Notes under the pieces: generated by a model
Database searches by the model: none
What the model saw: the letters and a program-made list of their open reading frames with translations, nothing else
Told to the model about the DNA's origin: nothing
From: Nectonema munidae
Taxonomy: Eukaryota; Nematomorpha; Nectonematoida; Nectonematidae
Assembly: GCA_030549495.1 (NCBI GenBank)
Contig: JAUIRK010000509.1
Coordinates: forward strand, 928,501 to 992,500
DNA length: 64,000 nt
Direction: 5' to 3'
Shown here: piece after piece, positions 1 through 11,045 of the stretch
Layout: every line of letters starts with the position of its first letter
How positions within the stretch are numbered: the first letter of the stretch is position 1
Position numbers and translations under genes: made by a program

Positions 1-379
1 TTAGGGAGGTAAGCAACCAAACCAGTGCATTACAAATCGGGCCACTCAAACGCGTTTGGTGGACTCGCACATAAATGGCGGGATTGGGTCATTTCTTCTA
101 AACTTACTGCGGAAGTGCCGCCGTTCAGTATTAGTATTTCGGGGTAACTTGTTAAATCGTAGATTAACAAGATTAACTTCTAACAAATCGCATAATTTAT
201 CGGATATTCTTCAAAGCTGATATCTGATTATATTAAGTCTAACATCAGTAAGTAGTACATCACTCACACTGAAACTTTTACATCATCAAAGCTCCATTTG
301 TTTCTATAGATAAAGTACTATTACAATTATACAACACATTATATATTGAAGGAATTCTCCTACACCTTCTGTTGTTGCG

Positions 380-640
380 CCCAATGTTTTATCTATCATG
401 GCAACACGTGGTGCTAGCGAGCGTACCTTCAGTCTTGCTGGACATCAACTATAAGTCAATGATATTGTATTTTTAAAAAGTGTTATAAAAAAATACAATT
501 TGTCTTAAATCTCTGACATGATAAAATTCAATGTGTAAAAGAAGTTGTATCTAAATGTGTTCCTATTTAAAATGACAGGTTGGCTGCGGGTCTAAAAATT
601 GTAAGTTTGTGTGGGTGCGGACATTTTTATTTTTTAATTG
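380..640 (+). mobile_element. hAT transposon relic (C-terminal end)
   Basis: A short forward reading at about 385-455 contains GASERTFSLAGHQL, which fits the hAT C-terminal dimerisation domain (usual pattern SxxSERxFSxAGxxL). It is followed at 575-625 by a GC-richer patch with GCGGGT and GGTGCGGAC, of the sort seen near the ends of Ac-like hAT elements. Only the last part of the transposase is recognisable, and no paired terminal repeat was found upstream. The family call rests on one motif. Confidence 0.55.
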
Positions 641-980
641 CCGTTTCAAAATAAGAAACTGCTGAAAAAAGGGTTTAAAAAAGTTATTTATCATTTGCAA
701 ATGTTTGTGAATTTAAATTTTGGGTTGGGCACATTTGTTCAACGCGTACAGGGCTCTAGTTTCAAAGACATGCTTAAAAATACTAATATATTTTTTTGTA
801 TCCAATTATACAATGATAATGAAAATATTGAAAACTTGATAAAAAAAATTCTTTTTTCTTTTTAGCAATGAATCCTTTTTTAAGTTTAACTTAGTTTTGC
901 GTGTTTTTTTAAACACATAAATACTACGAATATTATTTTCGTTTTGCAAATGTACAAAGAACCAAGTATTCAATAATATG

Positions 981-993
981 CCCCCCCCCCCCC
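981..993. repeat. Poly-C tract (13 C)
   Basis: A homopolymer run of 13 C in an otherwise AT-rich flank, just past the 3' end of the FERM gene. The 480-1182 interval shows no other feature I can support. Confidence 0.9.
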
Positions 994-1182
994 TTCACTA
1001 GTTGCAAAAAATCATTTTTAAAAGTGAAACACCCAATCAAATTTGGCTAAAAGGCATCTTATTTTACACCTAATTTTCATTTTACGAGGTTTACGCAACT
1101 AGATCAGATTAAAAAAAGTTTCTTTCAAGAAGAATAAAGACACGTGCCAAAAACTAAGCGAACTTTTTAAGGACATATGCAT

Positions 1183-1751
1183 TTAAACCGTCTCTAAGTC
1201 TGATATGCAAGAATCCATTAATCTGTAAACAGGGTGAAGCCATTGGATGACTTGTAAAATTAAGTTTGCAAAGAAAAGTACCAGCGTGCAGATGTTTTTC
1301 AGAGCTTTCTTGTTTTCGGAGAAGTTTTCAAGGATTTGGTTGTAGTCTTGGTTGAGCATAATTTTATTTTCGCTCACATCCAAGCGATTGTTTTGTCGCA
1401 GTTGTTTGTTCGCTGAAGTCTTAGGATCATTGATGAAGTTGCACGTTGATTCAATCTCCACGTAGTTTTTGTAGTCACTGTCATCTGAATTCTTGAGTGT
1501 TTCATTGCTGACTTTGAACGCGCTCTGCTTGCACAGGCGAGGATCCATGCCACTCGTTCCACCTCTCATTTGCTTCGCTTCCTCCCCATTGCTGCTCTTT
1601 GATGCGAAAAACAAACTCGAATTGCTTGAACTCTTCACCTCGCCCTTGTCTCGAAGAAGATGGCAATTTTGATTGGAGCTGATCTTGGCTGATGTAGTTT
1701 GCAAATCAGTTAATGACTGCCCTTTCACAATTACCACATTTTTTTCATTCT
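1183..1751 (-). CDS. FERM gene, last coding exon (tail, hydrophobic C-terminus)
   Basis: The exon begins after the acceptor CCTTAAAG and needs one base from the previous exon (A + AG = Lys). It encodes about 189 residues rich in Ser, Asn and Lys, then the hydrophobic run ICTLVLFFANLILQVIQWL, then 17 residues ending in DLETV and a TAA stop. The hydrophobic run so close to the end would suit a tail anchor in a membrane. FRMD3 and FRMD5 are FERM proteins for which a C-terminal membrane segment has been reported. No canonical AATAAA was found in the first 150 bases downstream on this strand; a weaker AAATAA lies near 1055-1060. Confidence 0.8.
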
Positions 1752-1810
1752 CTTTAAGGAACAAAAGTAATGATTAGCGCCAAATTTAAAGATAACGAAA
1801 TTGGCGCTAC

Positions 1811-1887
1811 TTTTTTTCAAGTCGCAATTTTCACGCTTAGTCTTTTTAACGAAAACATTTGAATTGTTGAACAAGGAAAGTGTGGAT
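1811..1887 (-). CDS. FERM gene, exon 13 of those seen
   Basis: The acceptor TTCGTTTTCAG precedes 77 bases that read STLSLFNNSNVFVKK and continue with a Lys-rich run up to the donor GTAGCG. The phase is 2 in and 1 out, matching both neighbours. The sequence is low in complexity and has no domain. The weak donor makes this the less certain of the tail exons, but skipping it would break the frame. Confidence 0.65.
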
Positions 1888-2152
1888 CTGAAAACGAAAA
1901 TAAAACAGGCTATCACTTTGTCTGAAGATCGTCACAAACAGTATTTTAAATGTATATTTCTTTCAATCTATTTATAACAGAAACCTGACCTATATTAAAA
2001 TGAATGCTAATTAAGGAGAGATGATGCACCTCTCCTCCTTCTATCTCCATTATAATGAATGGCGTGATGATCAAGACCGTATTTTGACATCCTCATCCTC
2101 ATTAAGAAGTGCTTTTCGCGCTTGCTTCATCGAAATACATGAACGCTCTTAC

Positions 2153-2456
2153 TTGTTCGACCCATATCCAGAGGACTGTTTTCCCTCAATCTCGTTCAAG
2201 TCGACAGGGAAGATGTAGGCATAGTGCGAGTTGCAGACATCCTCGTCCCCCTTCCCAACTTTGGCGCCTCCTTTGGTCTGGGCGCGTGTGGCGTCATCCT
2301 TGCGCAGGTCCGGGCAAATATCGTAGCACGAGTAGGACTTCTGGTACAGCATGGCATTGTCGAGAGAGCTCAGGTAGGATTTCAAGCTGTTGTAGAATTT
2401 GCTCTCTTCGAATATGGAAGGGTTGGCTGCGCAAAATGATGGGAATTGAAAGCGCT
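2153..2456 (-). CDS. FERM gene, exon 12 (just after the FERM domain)
   Basis: This 304-base exon runs from an acceptor ending GCGTAG to a strong donor GTAAGA. It encodes RFQFPSFCAANPSIFEESKF, then a Tyr/Ser-rich piece with several Cys (QKSYSCYDICPDL), a Gly/Lys/Asp stretch, and SHYAYIFPVDLNEIEG. It is clearly richer in GC than its flanks, as are the other exons of this gene. If the donor were not used, translation would stop at once (AAG TAA), so a shorter isoform ending here is conceivable. Confidence 0.8.
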
Positions 2457-2505
2457 CTACGCCTTTCTTGAAACGGATTGATTAATTTAATTAGTGTTTA
2501 AATAC

Positions 2506-2597
2506 CTAGTGTCAGTTTTTCAATGTTGGAGTACTTCTTCTTGCTTCTGTTGTAGAAAGTGTGGTTGAGTGTGCAAAAGTTGAGCAAGTACTTGCCC
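2506..2597 (-). CDS. FERM gene, exon 11 (end of F3 lobe)
   Basis: The acceptor TTTTGTTTCAG leads into GKYLLNFCTLNHTFYNR, which matches the last helix of FERM F3 (usual pattern K-x-L-x-x-x-C-x-x-H-x-F). It ends KYSNIEKLTL at donor GTATTT. The first G completes a Lys codon begun in the previous exon. The 92-base length and the phases fit both neighbours. Confidence 0.85.
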
Positions 2598-3684
2598 CTG
2601 AAACAAAAGGCCAAGGCATGCATTTAAGTTGAAAGCTTTAAATAATATTTATATTTCTATATTTAGCTTACTTATTATTATATCCTTCGTTCGCACCCTC
2701 TGGCTCGTCTTTATCCGGGGAAGATGCGAGTGGTCGAAAATTAATATTGTTAGAAATTATTTTGAGCAAAAATTTTACTTTTTAATGCTGAAAGTTTTGA
2801 CGGGCATCATTCCTTCACACTTTGTGACTTAAATTGATTCCAAATTTAGATTTTTTTTTTAATTTAAAAGTAATTACAAAATTTTTAAATATGAAAAAAC
2901 TGTTTGCAAACTTAACAAATTGATTCCACTAACATAAATAACCTTGTTGTTTATATTTTATTTTTCATTAATATGACAAATTTTCGACAATTAAAATCAA
3001 CACTAAAATTTTAATACTCATTATACTTTAGGTGATTTTTTTATAGGTTGATCCGGCATTGAAAGGAAAAGTATTCTTCCATAACTCTACAAGTTATTTA
3101 TCTTCTGTAAATGTTTGTGCATTAAACATACTTTTTTTTTAATTTGAAATTACCGTATAGACATATGTAGATGTTACGATGGGAGATTTAAGCAGGACAA
3201 CTAGACCAGGCAATACTTTCACCCCTACTCCATTTCAAGCATAATTTTAGTTGCGGGTTTTTCTCGACAAAAGGCCTAGCTGCCCCAAATAAAAGCCTGC
3301 TTCAAAAGAGCTTTCCAAGGATGCAGAAAGAGCACTTCGTCTCAAATGAACTGCGTAGAGAGTGAGTGGTATGATGATGATGGTTAAATAATATATTTTA
3401 AGCTTTCTATAAATAAAAAAGTTTCAAGACGTATCTATCAATTTTTTAGTAAATGAAAAAATCTTATTTTGTCTTCATTTAATTACATTTTCGAAAATGG
3501 AAATTTCCTAGTGAGCCATTTATCCCAAATTTGTGAAAAAAATGTATGAATTTGGTTATCGTCATTAAGCTCAAAAATGAGAAGCGTCTGGTATGAGAAT
3601 ACACTTTAAATAAATTCCTTATAATATAAATAGACCTAAAAAAACTCTAATAAAATGTTAAGTGCGATCGATGCGCTACACGAC

Positions 3685-3746
3685 CTTGACCTGTAGAGTC
3701 TATAATACCTGATGATATAATATCTTGACCTGTAGAGTCTATAATA
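3685..3746. repeat. Short direct repeat (23 bp, 39-bp spacing)
   Basis: The 23-base unit beginning CTTGACCTGTAGAGTC occurs at 3685-3707 and again, unchanged, at 3724-3746, just inside the intron following FERM exon 10. No function is suggested. Confidence 0.85.
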
Positions 3747-3814
3747 TAATAACTGTTTGACATTCGGTTTAGTTGGTTGCATTTTGAGATGCAGTACAAA
3801 AAAGTTGAAGATAC

Positions 3815-4086
3815 TTTTTGTAGTTGTCCAAGTGTAGTTCTTCTTTGAAAACTTTCTTTGCACTCAGACACGCCTTTTTTTGGATGCGGAATTTGTTTTG
3901 GTTGAAGGATATCTTGTCTATCTGACTCCAATCAAGCCTGAGTCTGGGAACTTTTATCTCATTTTCTTCTTGGAGTACGCAAACACCACTCACGTTTACG
4001 CCAAATCTCAAAGGAAACGTCGTTTTGTAAGAGTTCTTGTATAAGAGGTAGTAATGGAAGCCATAATTCTGTAGAGACTGAGATTC
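3815..4086 (-). CDS. FERM gene, exon 10 (F3 / PH-like lobe)
   Basis: This 272-base exon begins ESQSLQNYGFHYYLLYK and continues LRFGVNVSGVCVLQ, LDWSQIDKISFNQNKFRI and a charged stretch ending HLDNYK. This follows the FERM F3 order: the YGV/F-H-x-Y strand, L-x-x-G-V-x-x-x-G-V, then W-x-x-I-x-x-I-S-F-x-x-x-x-F-x-I. A second in-frame donor 17 bases further on would duplicate the Lys-Tyr-Leu at the start of the next exon, so the donor GTATCT after AAAAA was chosen. Confidence 0.88.
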
Positions 4087-4349
4087 CTACAATTTGCTCG
4101 TATATAAACACACGCATCCTTCAATTTTAACGCATTTATCCCGCAAAAAACATACGACACTGTGTAATTTGATATTAAACTCTCTTTAACCAATTTGTCA
4201 GGCCCAATGCGAGACACGAGTGTCCCATAAAGTTTAAATGGTCTTCTTTATGTTTGAGTTTATAAGAGCTCATTTAGAATGATGATAAGCAGGCGGTTCG
4301 TTTTGCAAGATCCAATCAAATGCGTTTTAAAAAGGAAGGATAAATCAAC

Positions 4350-4470
4350 CACAAATGTTTTGAGCCGCTTGTATCGAACTATGATGAAAGTAGCCTTGAT
4401 GCGGGATCGAACCCAAGACCTTCTGTTATCAAATGCCAGTATCTAACCAATCTTACTCACGTTCCTTAGA
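4350..4470 (-). repeat. tRNA-derived SINE, copy 1
   Basis: On the minus strand the copy carries GGTTAGATACTGG (A-box-like) and GGTTCGATCCCG (B-box-like) about 40 bases apart, the arrangement of a tRNA-type RNA polymerase III promoter. A second copy at 10020-10140 agrees over more than 90 bases, at roughly three quarters identity by eye. The tail was not delimited. It sits in a FERM-gene intron, as does copy 2. Confidence 0.65.
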
Positions 4471-5648
4471 GTGGATTTGGATTAACAAGTGGGATTTATT
4501 TTTTAAAAATCATAATTAAGATTTTAAAGCTCATTTAGATGTTCGAGACTGAACTTTATATTATTCTTATTTTTGTAAAAAAGGAAAGAATGTGAGTATT
4601 AAAAAATTATCAACGTGATATCTATCATAGTGAAAGCGGTTTTCTTTTTAAGCGAGTTTATAAGAAGGAACTTTTAGGACGAACACTAATTCCAGTCAAG
4701 TTAATTTTATGCAAAATACACACTATCAAACATTTTCCCATCTTTACTTGGATCAAGGAGGAGGAAGCGAAAATTACGGATTTAGATGATACTTTACACA
4801 CTGCATTACTTTTTTATTTATTTTTTTTATCTTTCTAGAATAAGGCTGTCAGATGTTATAGTTTTTTTTTTGCAAATCTCTCAATTTGAACCATATGCTT
4901 CATAACGATATAGAAGAATCCGCACTTTTCATTCATTTACTTTATAATTGGAAAAAAGGATTGTGAAAAATCTTGATATAAATAGAATTATTTTTTTTTG
5001 GTATAAATTTCTCTCTTACTTTCTTTCGTTTCGGTAAGGAATTGAAAATGTTACTCCTAATTTTATTCAAGCTCATATTTATCCCACTTAGCTGATTTAA
5101 AATTTGGGACTCATATCGAACGATTTTGCCGATTTTTAACATAAAATTGTTTCAATAAGACATTTCTTCGTTTAAACTTGCGTGATCGCACTGCTACATG
5201 ATTGGCTATAGCAAAACATTTGAAAAGCTTGATCCTAAATATGTGCATGGTTGTGTTCAAAGCTTTTAAACTTTGATTTCTTTCTGTATCTCTTACTTCA
5301 TCTATTTTGCCATCTTTTTGGTTTCTAAAGTTTCGTTATTATTTTAAATTGGACCAGAAAAATTTCAAATATTTATTTAGAAATGCAAAAGTTTGAAGCA
5401 TCATAAATATCGGCTTAAATTCCGTCTATAAATACTGACAGTACGCAACGGAAAATGCGCACTAACGGAACGTAGGTGCGTTGTTCACTTATGCGTATTA
5501 TTATCTTTTTGGATAAATATTTACCATGTGTGTAATACATAATCAATCAGTAAGACTTGCTATATCCTGGCGTGCATAATAAATTAATAATAGGGTGTCA
5601 AGTGGTCGGTGCACAGTCAAAAAAGTACAATTTATATACCCTATAGAC

Positions 5649-5960
5649 CAGGGGTCGGGAACCTATGGCTCGCGAGCCAGTCATGGATGGCTCTTTTGAT
5701 GCCGCATCTGGATCTCAGATAAATCAGGTGGCATTCAGGATAAGGGGAGGTATTGCGATAATGCATATCCTTCTTGCCAATTCTACACTCTCTTAATTTC
5801 GTCATCATTACGAATCACGACGACACAAATAAAGCAGATGATAATGCAGACTTTGCTTATTATTAAATAACTTGGATAAAACAATGTTGTTTAAAATAAA
5901 TTCCGACTCTAAAATATGTCTTTTTTGGGCTCTTTTTTGGAAAAAATTTCCCCTCCCCCC
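5649..5960. mobile_element. hAT-type element end (fragment)
   Basis: The sequence starts CAGGGGTCGGGAACC and continues with a GGCTCGCGAGCC palindrome and GGCTCTTTTGATG, typical of hAT terminal regions. The preceding 8 bases CTATAGAC look like a hAT target duplication, but no second copy or opposite terminus was found, so the extent to the right is only a guess. A related short piece (GCGGTTCCCGACTCTT) lies near 6718. Confidence 0.55.
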
Positions 5961-7229
5961 CTATATACTCCTTTATATATAAAAAATTTTTTCTTTCATA
6001 AATTAAAAGGGGGACGATTATTTCTTGATATCAATTTGCAACGTGGTATGTGATGAAGCTTCCTAGAGCTAATTTGAAAACTTAGTTGTTATGCTCACTG
6101 CAAAAAAGTCCTGCCCCTAACTTCTAAGAATCGATGTATCTATTATTGTATGTATATATATATATAAACAAGATCATTCCAAAACATCATTTTTCAGAGT
6201 TTAATAAAAACTTTATCTTTCAACCGATTAAGTTGAAATTTTATGCGTTAGCTAAAAAAAATCATTCTCACTTTCTGAATATATTTCTGAAATATATTTT
6301 CAATTTATATTGAAGGAGAAATGGGAATTCACAAGAGACCAATAAAAAAATGATATAAACCTGGTGAAATGCAACCTGGCAAAAAAATATGGTGACAAAA
6401 ATTTTAATAAACATTTGCTGCAAAAGTGACATCTACTTTTTTTTTTACGAAATTCAAGTTATTAGATATCAGGAATTAATGGAAGTTTCTTGAATCTTTG
6501 TAATGTGGGTTTACTGAATATTTTGGAAGTCAGACAAGGTAACTCCTATTTTTTTGTCTTTGTTCAATCTTTCGCTTCTAACTCAAAGGCAAAATTAGTT
6601 TGTTTTCTTCTCTGTTGTAAAATATATAGTTGCTTTACCTTCTCTCTTGATTGCAAGAAGTATATGGGATAGATTAGGTGCAAGTTTCAGCTTAGCAAAA
6701 TGTTCTTACCACATAGCGGTTCCCGACTCTTAAAAACGGCTAAAAGTGCTTTGATAATATTCCCCAAACAAACAACCAACATATGTTTAGAGTAATTTTT
6801 AAAATAGCTTTGTTTCATTAGTTTTCTTTTTTTATTTTGCCTTTTGTTTCAATATTTCATTTTATCTGATGAATCATTAATAAATGTATAATTTGATAAT
6901 AAAATCAAAAGGAGTATTGGAAATTCTTATATGAATATTTTATCAAGGAGATCAATAAATATTAGTCTTGTTTTCTCACAAGTGAAATGCAATGGCTGAA
7001 TAGAGCCGATTCCACTATCATCTATGCAGTTGTGTCATTAAAAAAAGGAGACAATTCTTTAGGGTCCATTTAAATTTAAACTATTGGGGCTTTCCCCCGT
7101 GTAGGTACGTCCAAGTAAAATAGCCATCACGGAATGCCCATCTGGTGAGTCAGCCCATTTGGATCTGGAGTATGGCTCTGCTTGTCAAGACATCGTTTAG
7201 AAAGAAACAAAATAAAAAATGGACAGTAC

Positions 7230-7518
7230 TTTTAAGAAATTGAGCTCTGCTTGCTTTCTCGACATCCTTCCCAGCTTTGAGTGGAACAGAACGAGTTTGT
7301 CTCTTATGTACGTATTTCCGAACTTGGTGATTATGCTTCGGGGGCAGTAGTGCTCAAGTACGAAGTAGTTCTGCTTCATCTCTCGCATGTACTCGCCGAA
7401 CTCCGCTTGCAGGGCGAAGCCTGAAAATGACAAAATGTCGACGTCAGCAGCGTGCAACTTTTGTTCTAGGAGATCTCGCCTCACTTGCAAGTACAATAAG
7501 TGGAGGGTGGATGAATGC
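7230..7518 (-). CDS. FERM gene, exon 9 (F2 lobe)
   Basis: This 289-base exon begins after TTCCTTTTAG and reads HSSTLHLLYLQVRRDLLEQK, then SGFALQAEFGEY, YFVLEHYCPRSIITKFG and MSRKQAELNFLK at donor GTACTG. It is the clearest FERM signature in the window: the F2 helix with Y-x-L-Q-x-R-x-D-x-L-E, followed by A-L-Q-A-E-F-G-x-Y. The frame is phase 2 in and 0 out. Length and content agree with a whole F2 lobe. Confidence 0.92.
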
Positions 7519-8307
7519 CTAAAAGGAAAAGAGTAAAAAGGTCATGGATACATTCTGTTGTGTCCTCTCAAATATGTTGCATAATTAGTAGGGCTAGTAA
7601 TTAAGTTATTTAGTTGGTCAATTTAACCCTATTATAGTACAGGGGGTGAGTAAATGTCCATAGGGATAATCGCCTTCCAGGGTAAATATACACCGGAGAT
7701 TGAGAGTGGCATAAATAGCATTTAAGTTTAGTTGTCTTAGACTCATCTTGGTTACAGCTATAAAAAGTGTACTCTATTAAAATCTATGAAAAGCTGATCA
7801 AATAGCTCTGAAATTTGTTTCAAGAGTATGAACAGATTTATTCCATGAGCAATCCAACTTTTCTCGCATTTGTGGTGGAGAGACATAGTGAGCACATTTC
7901 ATCCTTATGTAAAGAGGGCGAGGCAAAATAATTTTAGACTTTTTTTTTACAGAACCCCTAAACATATATCTTGGGGCACTCGAATGTCTGACATTTCGCA
8001 CGTAGTGGCATTCCAATGCATTACTTATTTATTCTGTAAAGATTGGACGAACGTGTCCATTGTGAAGCATAAGTGTAAAAAGGTTATATATATATATATA
8101 TTGTTGAGAGGACACACTGAAAGCTTTTTTTTATCCAGAGCTTTCGAAACTAAGTTTCCTTGCCAGAACAAAAATGTAAAATGTATTATTTATCTTAGTT
8201 TTTATTGCACGTTATCATTATCACACGTGCTCAAATTTCTATTTGGATTTAAGATTTATTTGAGCTTTTAAGATTTGTGCTCAGCCAATAAAAAAGGATG
8301 AACAAAA

Positions 8308-9074
8308 ATGTCAGTGCACGATTTAAGATATGGAGTTTTAGGGCAGGCATTTAAAGAACTTGAACAATTTCTTTCAGAGCAGTCGTATGGGGATGCCAGA
8401 GTTCTTTCAATCGTACATGACCAAAAGTAAGCACTTCCTTCCCTTAAGGTATTCTTTCAAATAACGACAGTTGATGCATTTTAGCACATTCGAGATAAAA
8501 GTCGCTCACATTAGAAAAGTGAGCTAAATCAAGATTGCATTTATAGAAGTATGTTTAAAATACTTTCATAATATTTTTAATTAAAATTGCTTAATCATCA
8601 AGGATTGTTTGATAGGTCCTTTATTCTTTGCTTACATAACTTTAATTAATAACCTCTAAAAGTATATCTGTTCTGTTTGAATCAATGAATTATTTTTAAT
8701 CAAATTATTGTTACATATGTTGTATTATTATGGATAAGACAATTCAAATCTTGTTGCGCTTTCAATTCAAAGTTAAAATAATGACTTTTAAAGGATATTT
8801 AAACAAATTGAAAAACTCTCTCATCTCTCGTAGACCCGAATATAAATACCAAGAATAATCTCCACTCAGCCAAACATACTCCTCAGCAAACACACAGCAA
8901 TCTTTCCGTACCAAAAGAGTTCGTTTTGGCGTGCCGACCTTTAACCACGCTATTTTGGTAGAGTTTCTTTTGCTAAAAAAGTTTCCTGAGCTACTGCATA
9001 ATTTTAATCAAGTTAAAGAAGCGCTTAGATTCTGTAGTTCAAATTTCACGTGGTGTAATAAAAGATATTTGTGA
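8308..9074 (+). CDS. Probable small 3-exon gene inside a FERM-gene intron (unrecognised)
   Basis: Three forward exons join in frame: 8308-8426 (ATG start, donor GTAAGC), 8485-8518 (acceptor TTTTAG, donor GTGAGC) and 8898-9074 (acceptor ACACACAG, TGA stop). The product would be about 109 residues. It begins MSVHDLRYGVLGQAFKELEQ, includes FLSEQSYGDARVLSIVHDQ, and in exon 3 RVRFGVPTFNHAILVEFLLL and FPELLHNFNQVKEALRFC. The composition is balanced, unlike the Lys/Asn/Phe/Ile-rich chance frames of this AT-rich DNA. It lies antisense within the intron between FERM exons 8 and 9. I do not recognise the protein. A stronger-looking acceptor (CTCCTCAG) 11 bases earlier would put exon 3 out of frame. It could also be a gene remnant. 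Confidence 0.45.
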
Positions 9075-9448
9075 TTTTAATTATGCAAATAGGTCAAAAT
9101 ATAGACAGACTTGGATCACAGAATGTAGAAACCAACTTATCAAGGTCAACCAACTAATTAACATTACAAACTAATCGTCTCTCGTACTAATTAACTAATT
9201 TGAAAATACGGAATCAATTTTTTCTCAAGGTTCAGAGAATTTTTACAACTATTATTAGCCAAATGTCAGACTTTCGTAGTAAATACTTTTTGAAAGAGCA
9301 AATACACACTCCAGTAAATCTAAGTATTCGCGCCGCGCGTTTTTTCATTACTGAATGTAACATATGTGAAAACACACTTCAATGATACCCTATACTGAGT
9401 ATGTAAGAAAGGAAAATGAGAAAGTTAAGCGAATATTTGGAGAATTAC

Positions 9449-9590
9449 TTCACTACACTCAAGTCTGCGATATAGAATTTGACTTTGAGGTACAGGTTTG
9501 TAGAGGCAGTGCTTGACTTCTTTCCATTGGCAGAGGAGGAGAGAATTTTGTGGAATTTGGTTCTGTCGTCGAGAAAAAAGTGTTCGGAAT
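9449..9590 (-). CDS. FERM gene, exon 8 (F1-F2 link)
   Basis: This 142-base exon reads SEHFFLDDRTKFHK, a Ser/Thr-rich loop, then LYLKVKFYIADLSVVK, with the last Lys codon completed by the next exon. The pattern x-H-x-F-L-D then L-x-x-K-V-K-F-Y matches the end of FERM F1 and the first strand into F2. Acceptor GCGCTTAG and donor GTAATT. Confidence 0.88.
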
Positions 9591-9665
9591 CTAAGCGCAA
9601 ATGCAAAAGTTATAAACGCCAGCAACTCTACTTGCGGTGTTAAAAGGAGGCGCGGGTTGAATTAC

Positions 9666-9825
9666 TTTTGATGTAGCAAAGTCCGAAGTATTCAGCCTCT
9701 TTTATTTTGCAGTACTCCGTCACAAACTGAAAGAGCTGGCGATATTCCGTGTTCACATGGCAGATAACTTGAAGTTTGGCACCGTTCAGTAGATAAATGT
9801 TCACAGACTTATCAGCGTGCTTGTT
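9666..9825 (-). CDS. FERM gene, exon 7 (F1 lobe)
   Basis: The acceptor TTTTGTTGTTTAG is followed by NKHADKSVNIYLLNGAKLQV, then a Thr-Glu-Tyr and LFQFVTEYCKIKEAEYFGLC, with donor GTAATT. This is the ubiquitin-like F1 lobe: V-x-I-x-L-L-N-G-x-x-L, then LF-x-x-V and E-x-x-Y-F-G-L. The exon is 160 bases, phase 0 in and 1 out. Confidence 0.9.
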
Positions 9826-10019
9826 CTAAACAACAAAACAAAGTTATGAGCACAACATCTTTTTCTCTTATTTAAATTTTGCTGCAAATCTTGATTTTCT
9901 TTCAAAGGCCAATAAGTGATCATGGTGGAGAAGGAAAATCATTTGTCAAGCAATAGATATCTAGAAGGTAGCCAACTAACTATATCATAATGGTAATGGT
10001 ACCATAGGGTGTTTCATCG

Positions 10020-10140
10020 AAAAGACACAATTGCGCCGCTTGCATCGAAACATAAGGAAAGCAAGCTTGATGTAGCATCGAACCCAAGACCTTGAGTTAT
10101 CGAATCCGGCATCTAACCACCCATACTATAGATTCCCTAC
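10020..10140 (-). repeat. tRNA-derived SINE, copy 2
   Basis: On the minus strand it reads GGTTAGATGCCGG then, about 40 bases on, GGTTCGATGC, the A- and B-box-like signals shared with copy 1 at 4350-4470. Lies in the FERM-gene intron between exons 6 and 7. Differences between the copies are scattered, so neither looks recent. Confidence 0.65.
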
Positions 10141-10904
10141 CTGCATCATCTAGGAAAGTAAGTGAAGAAGAAATAGAGGAAATATTCATTTATTCAGCAG
10201 AGTATAGAAATACACACATAAAGACGTGTCCATAGTCAAAATCGAAAGACAAAAAAAAGAAGGATGCTTAGAATATACTTATATGAAGCTTATTTGAAAC
10301 CTTCCAACTTGAAGGAAGCACAAAAAAGAGCCCATTTCCGGAATTAATCTTATAGATATGTTAAAACTAAATAAAGCTATTTTATATGGTGAATGATAAA
10401 ATTTATCAATGCATTTATTGATTTATATTATTTTATATTAGAATACCTATACTTATTCACTTTTTATAATGAAATATATGACTTATTTTCAAACATATCC
10501 TATCATATTTCATTCCAAATATTCTACACTTTCAAAAATTAAAAAAGTTTACTCTTAAATCTTTGAAAATGCAAAGAGAAAGCTTAAAAAATGCTAAATT
10601 ATCCCGATTTTCCTCTTACTTCTATAAAAAGAGTATAGTGATATTGTAGAAGGAAAAAAGTAATAGCCAAGTTTGAAAGACGGGGTGGGGTGGTTCTTGA
10701 TGAGAAAATCCTTGCTCAGACCGTTCCTATTTTATTACTTCAACCGAGAGATTTAAGAAAATAAGGGGGTTGGCAAACACGCTTAAAATGATTTTTTATT
10801 ATTTGGGCAAGTCTTCTTAAGTTGGATTGATGAAAATTTCATTAAATTGAATCCCTGAGTCAGCTAGATTGTCCCGAATACGCCTTTGATATACCATTTT
10901 TACT

Positions 10905-11045
10905 ACTAAATTGTCTTTTTTTTTAGTTCTAATTTGCCTTTTTTAAGTTTTAAATTGTCTTTTTTCAATTTTATTTTGTATTTTAGAAAGAGATTTTAGA
11001 ACTTAAACAAGAGATCTTAGAACTTAAAAAAGATCATTTAAAAGT
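10905..11045. repeat. Inverted array of a ~24-bp iterated unit
   Basis: The right half holds two to three tandem versions of GAGATCTTAGAACTTAAA. The left half holds decayed versions of the same unit in reverse complement (AAGTTCTAA, AAGTTTTAAATTG with TCTTTTTT). The whole can fold back on itself. No coding content and no clear target duplication. Confidence 0.5.

Noticed and set aside
1-20. TTAGGG at the window's first bases as a telomeric repeat
   Set aside because: A single copy only, with no tandem array.
3796-3814. Later donor (GTACTG) for FERM exon 10
   Set aside because: It would add Tyr-Leu-Gln-Leu-Phe and leave phase 1, duplicating the KYL of exon 11 and breaking the frame.
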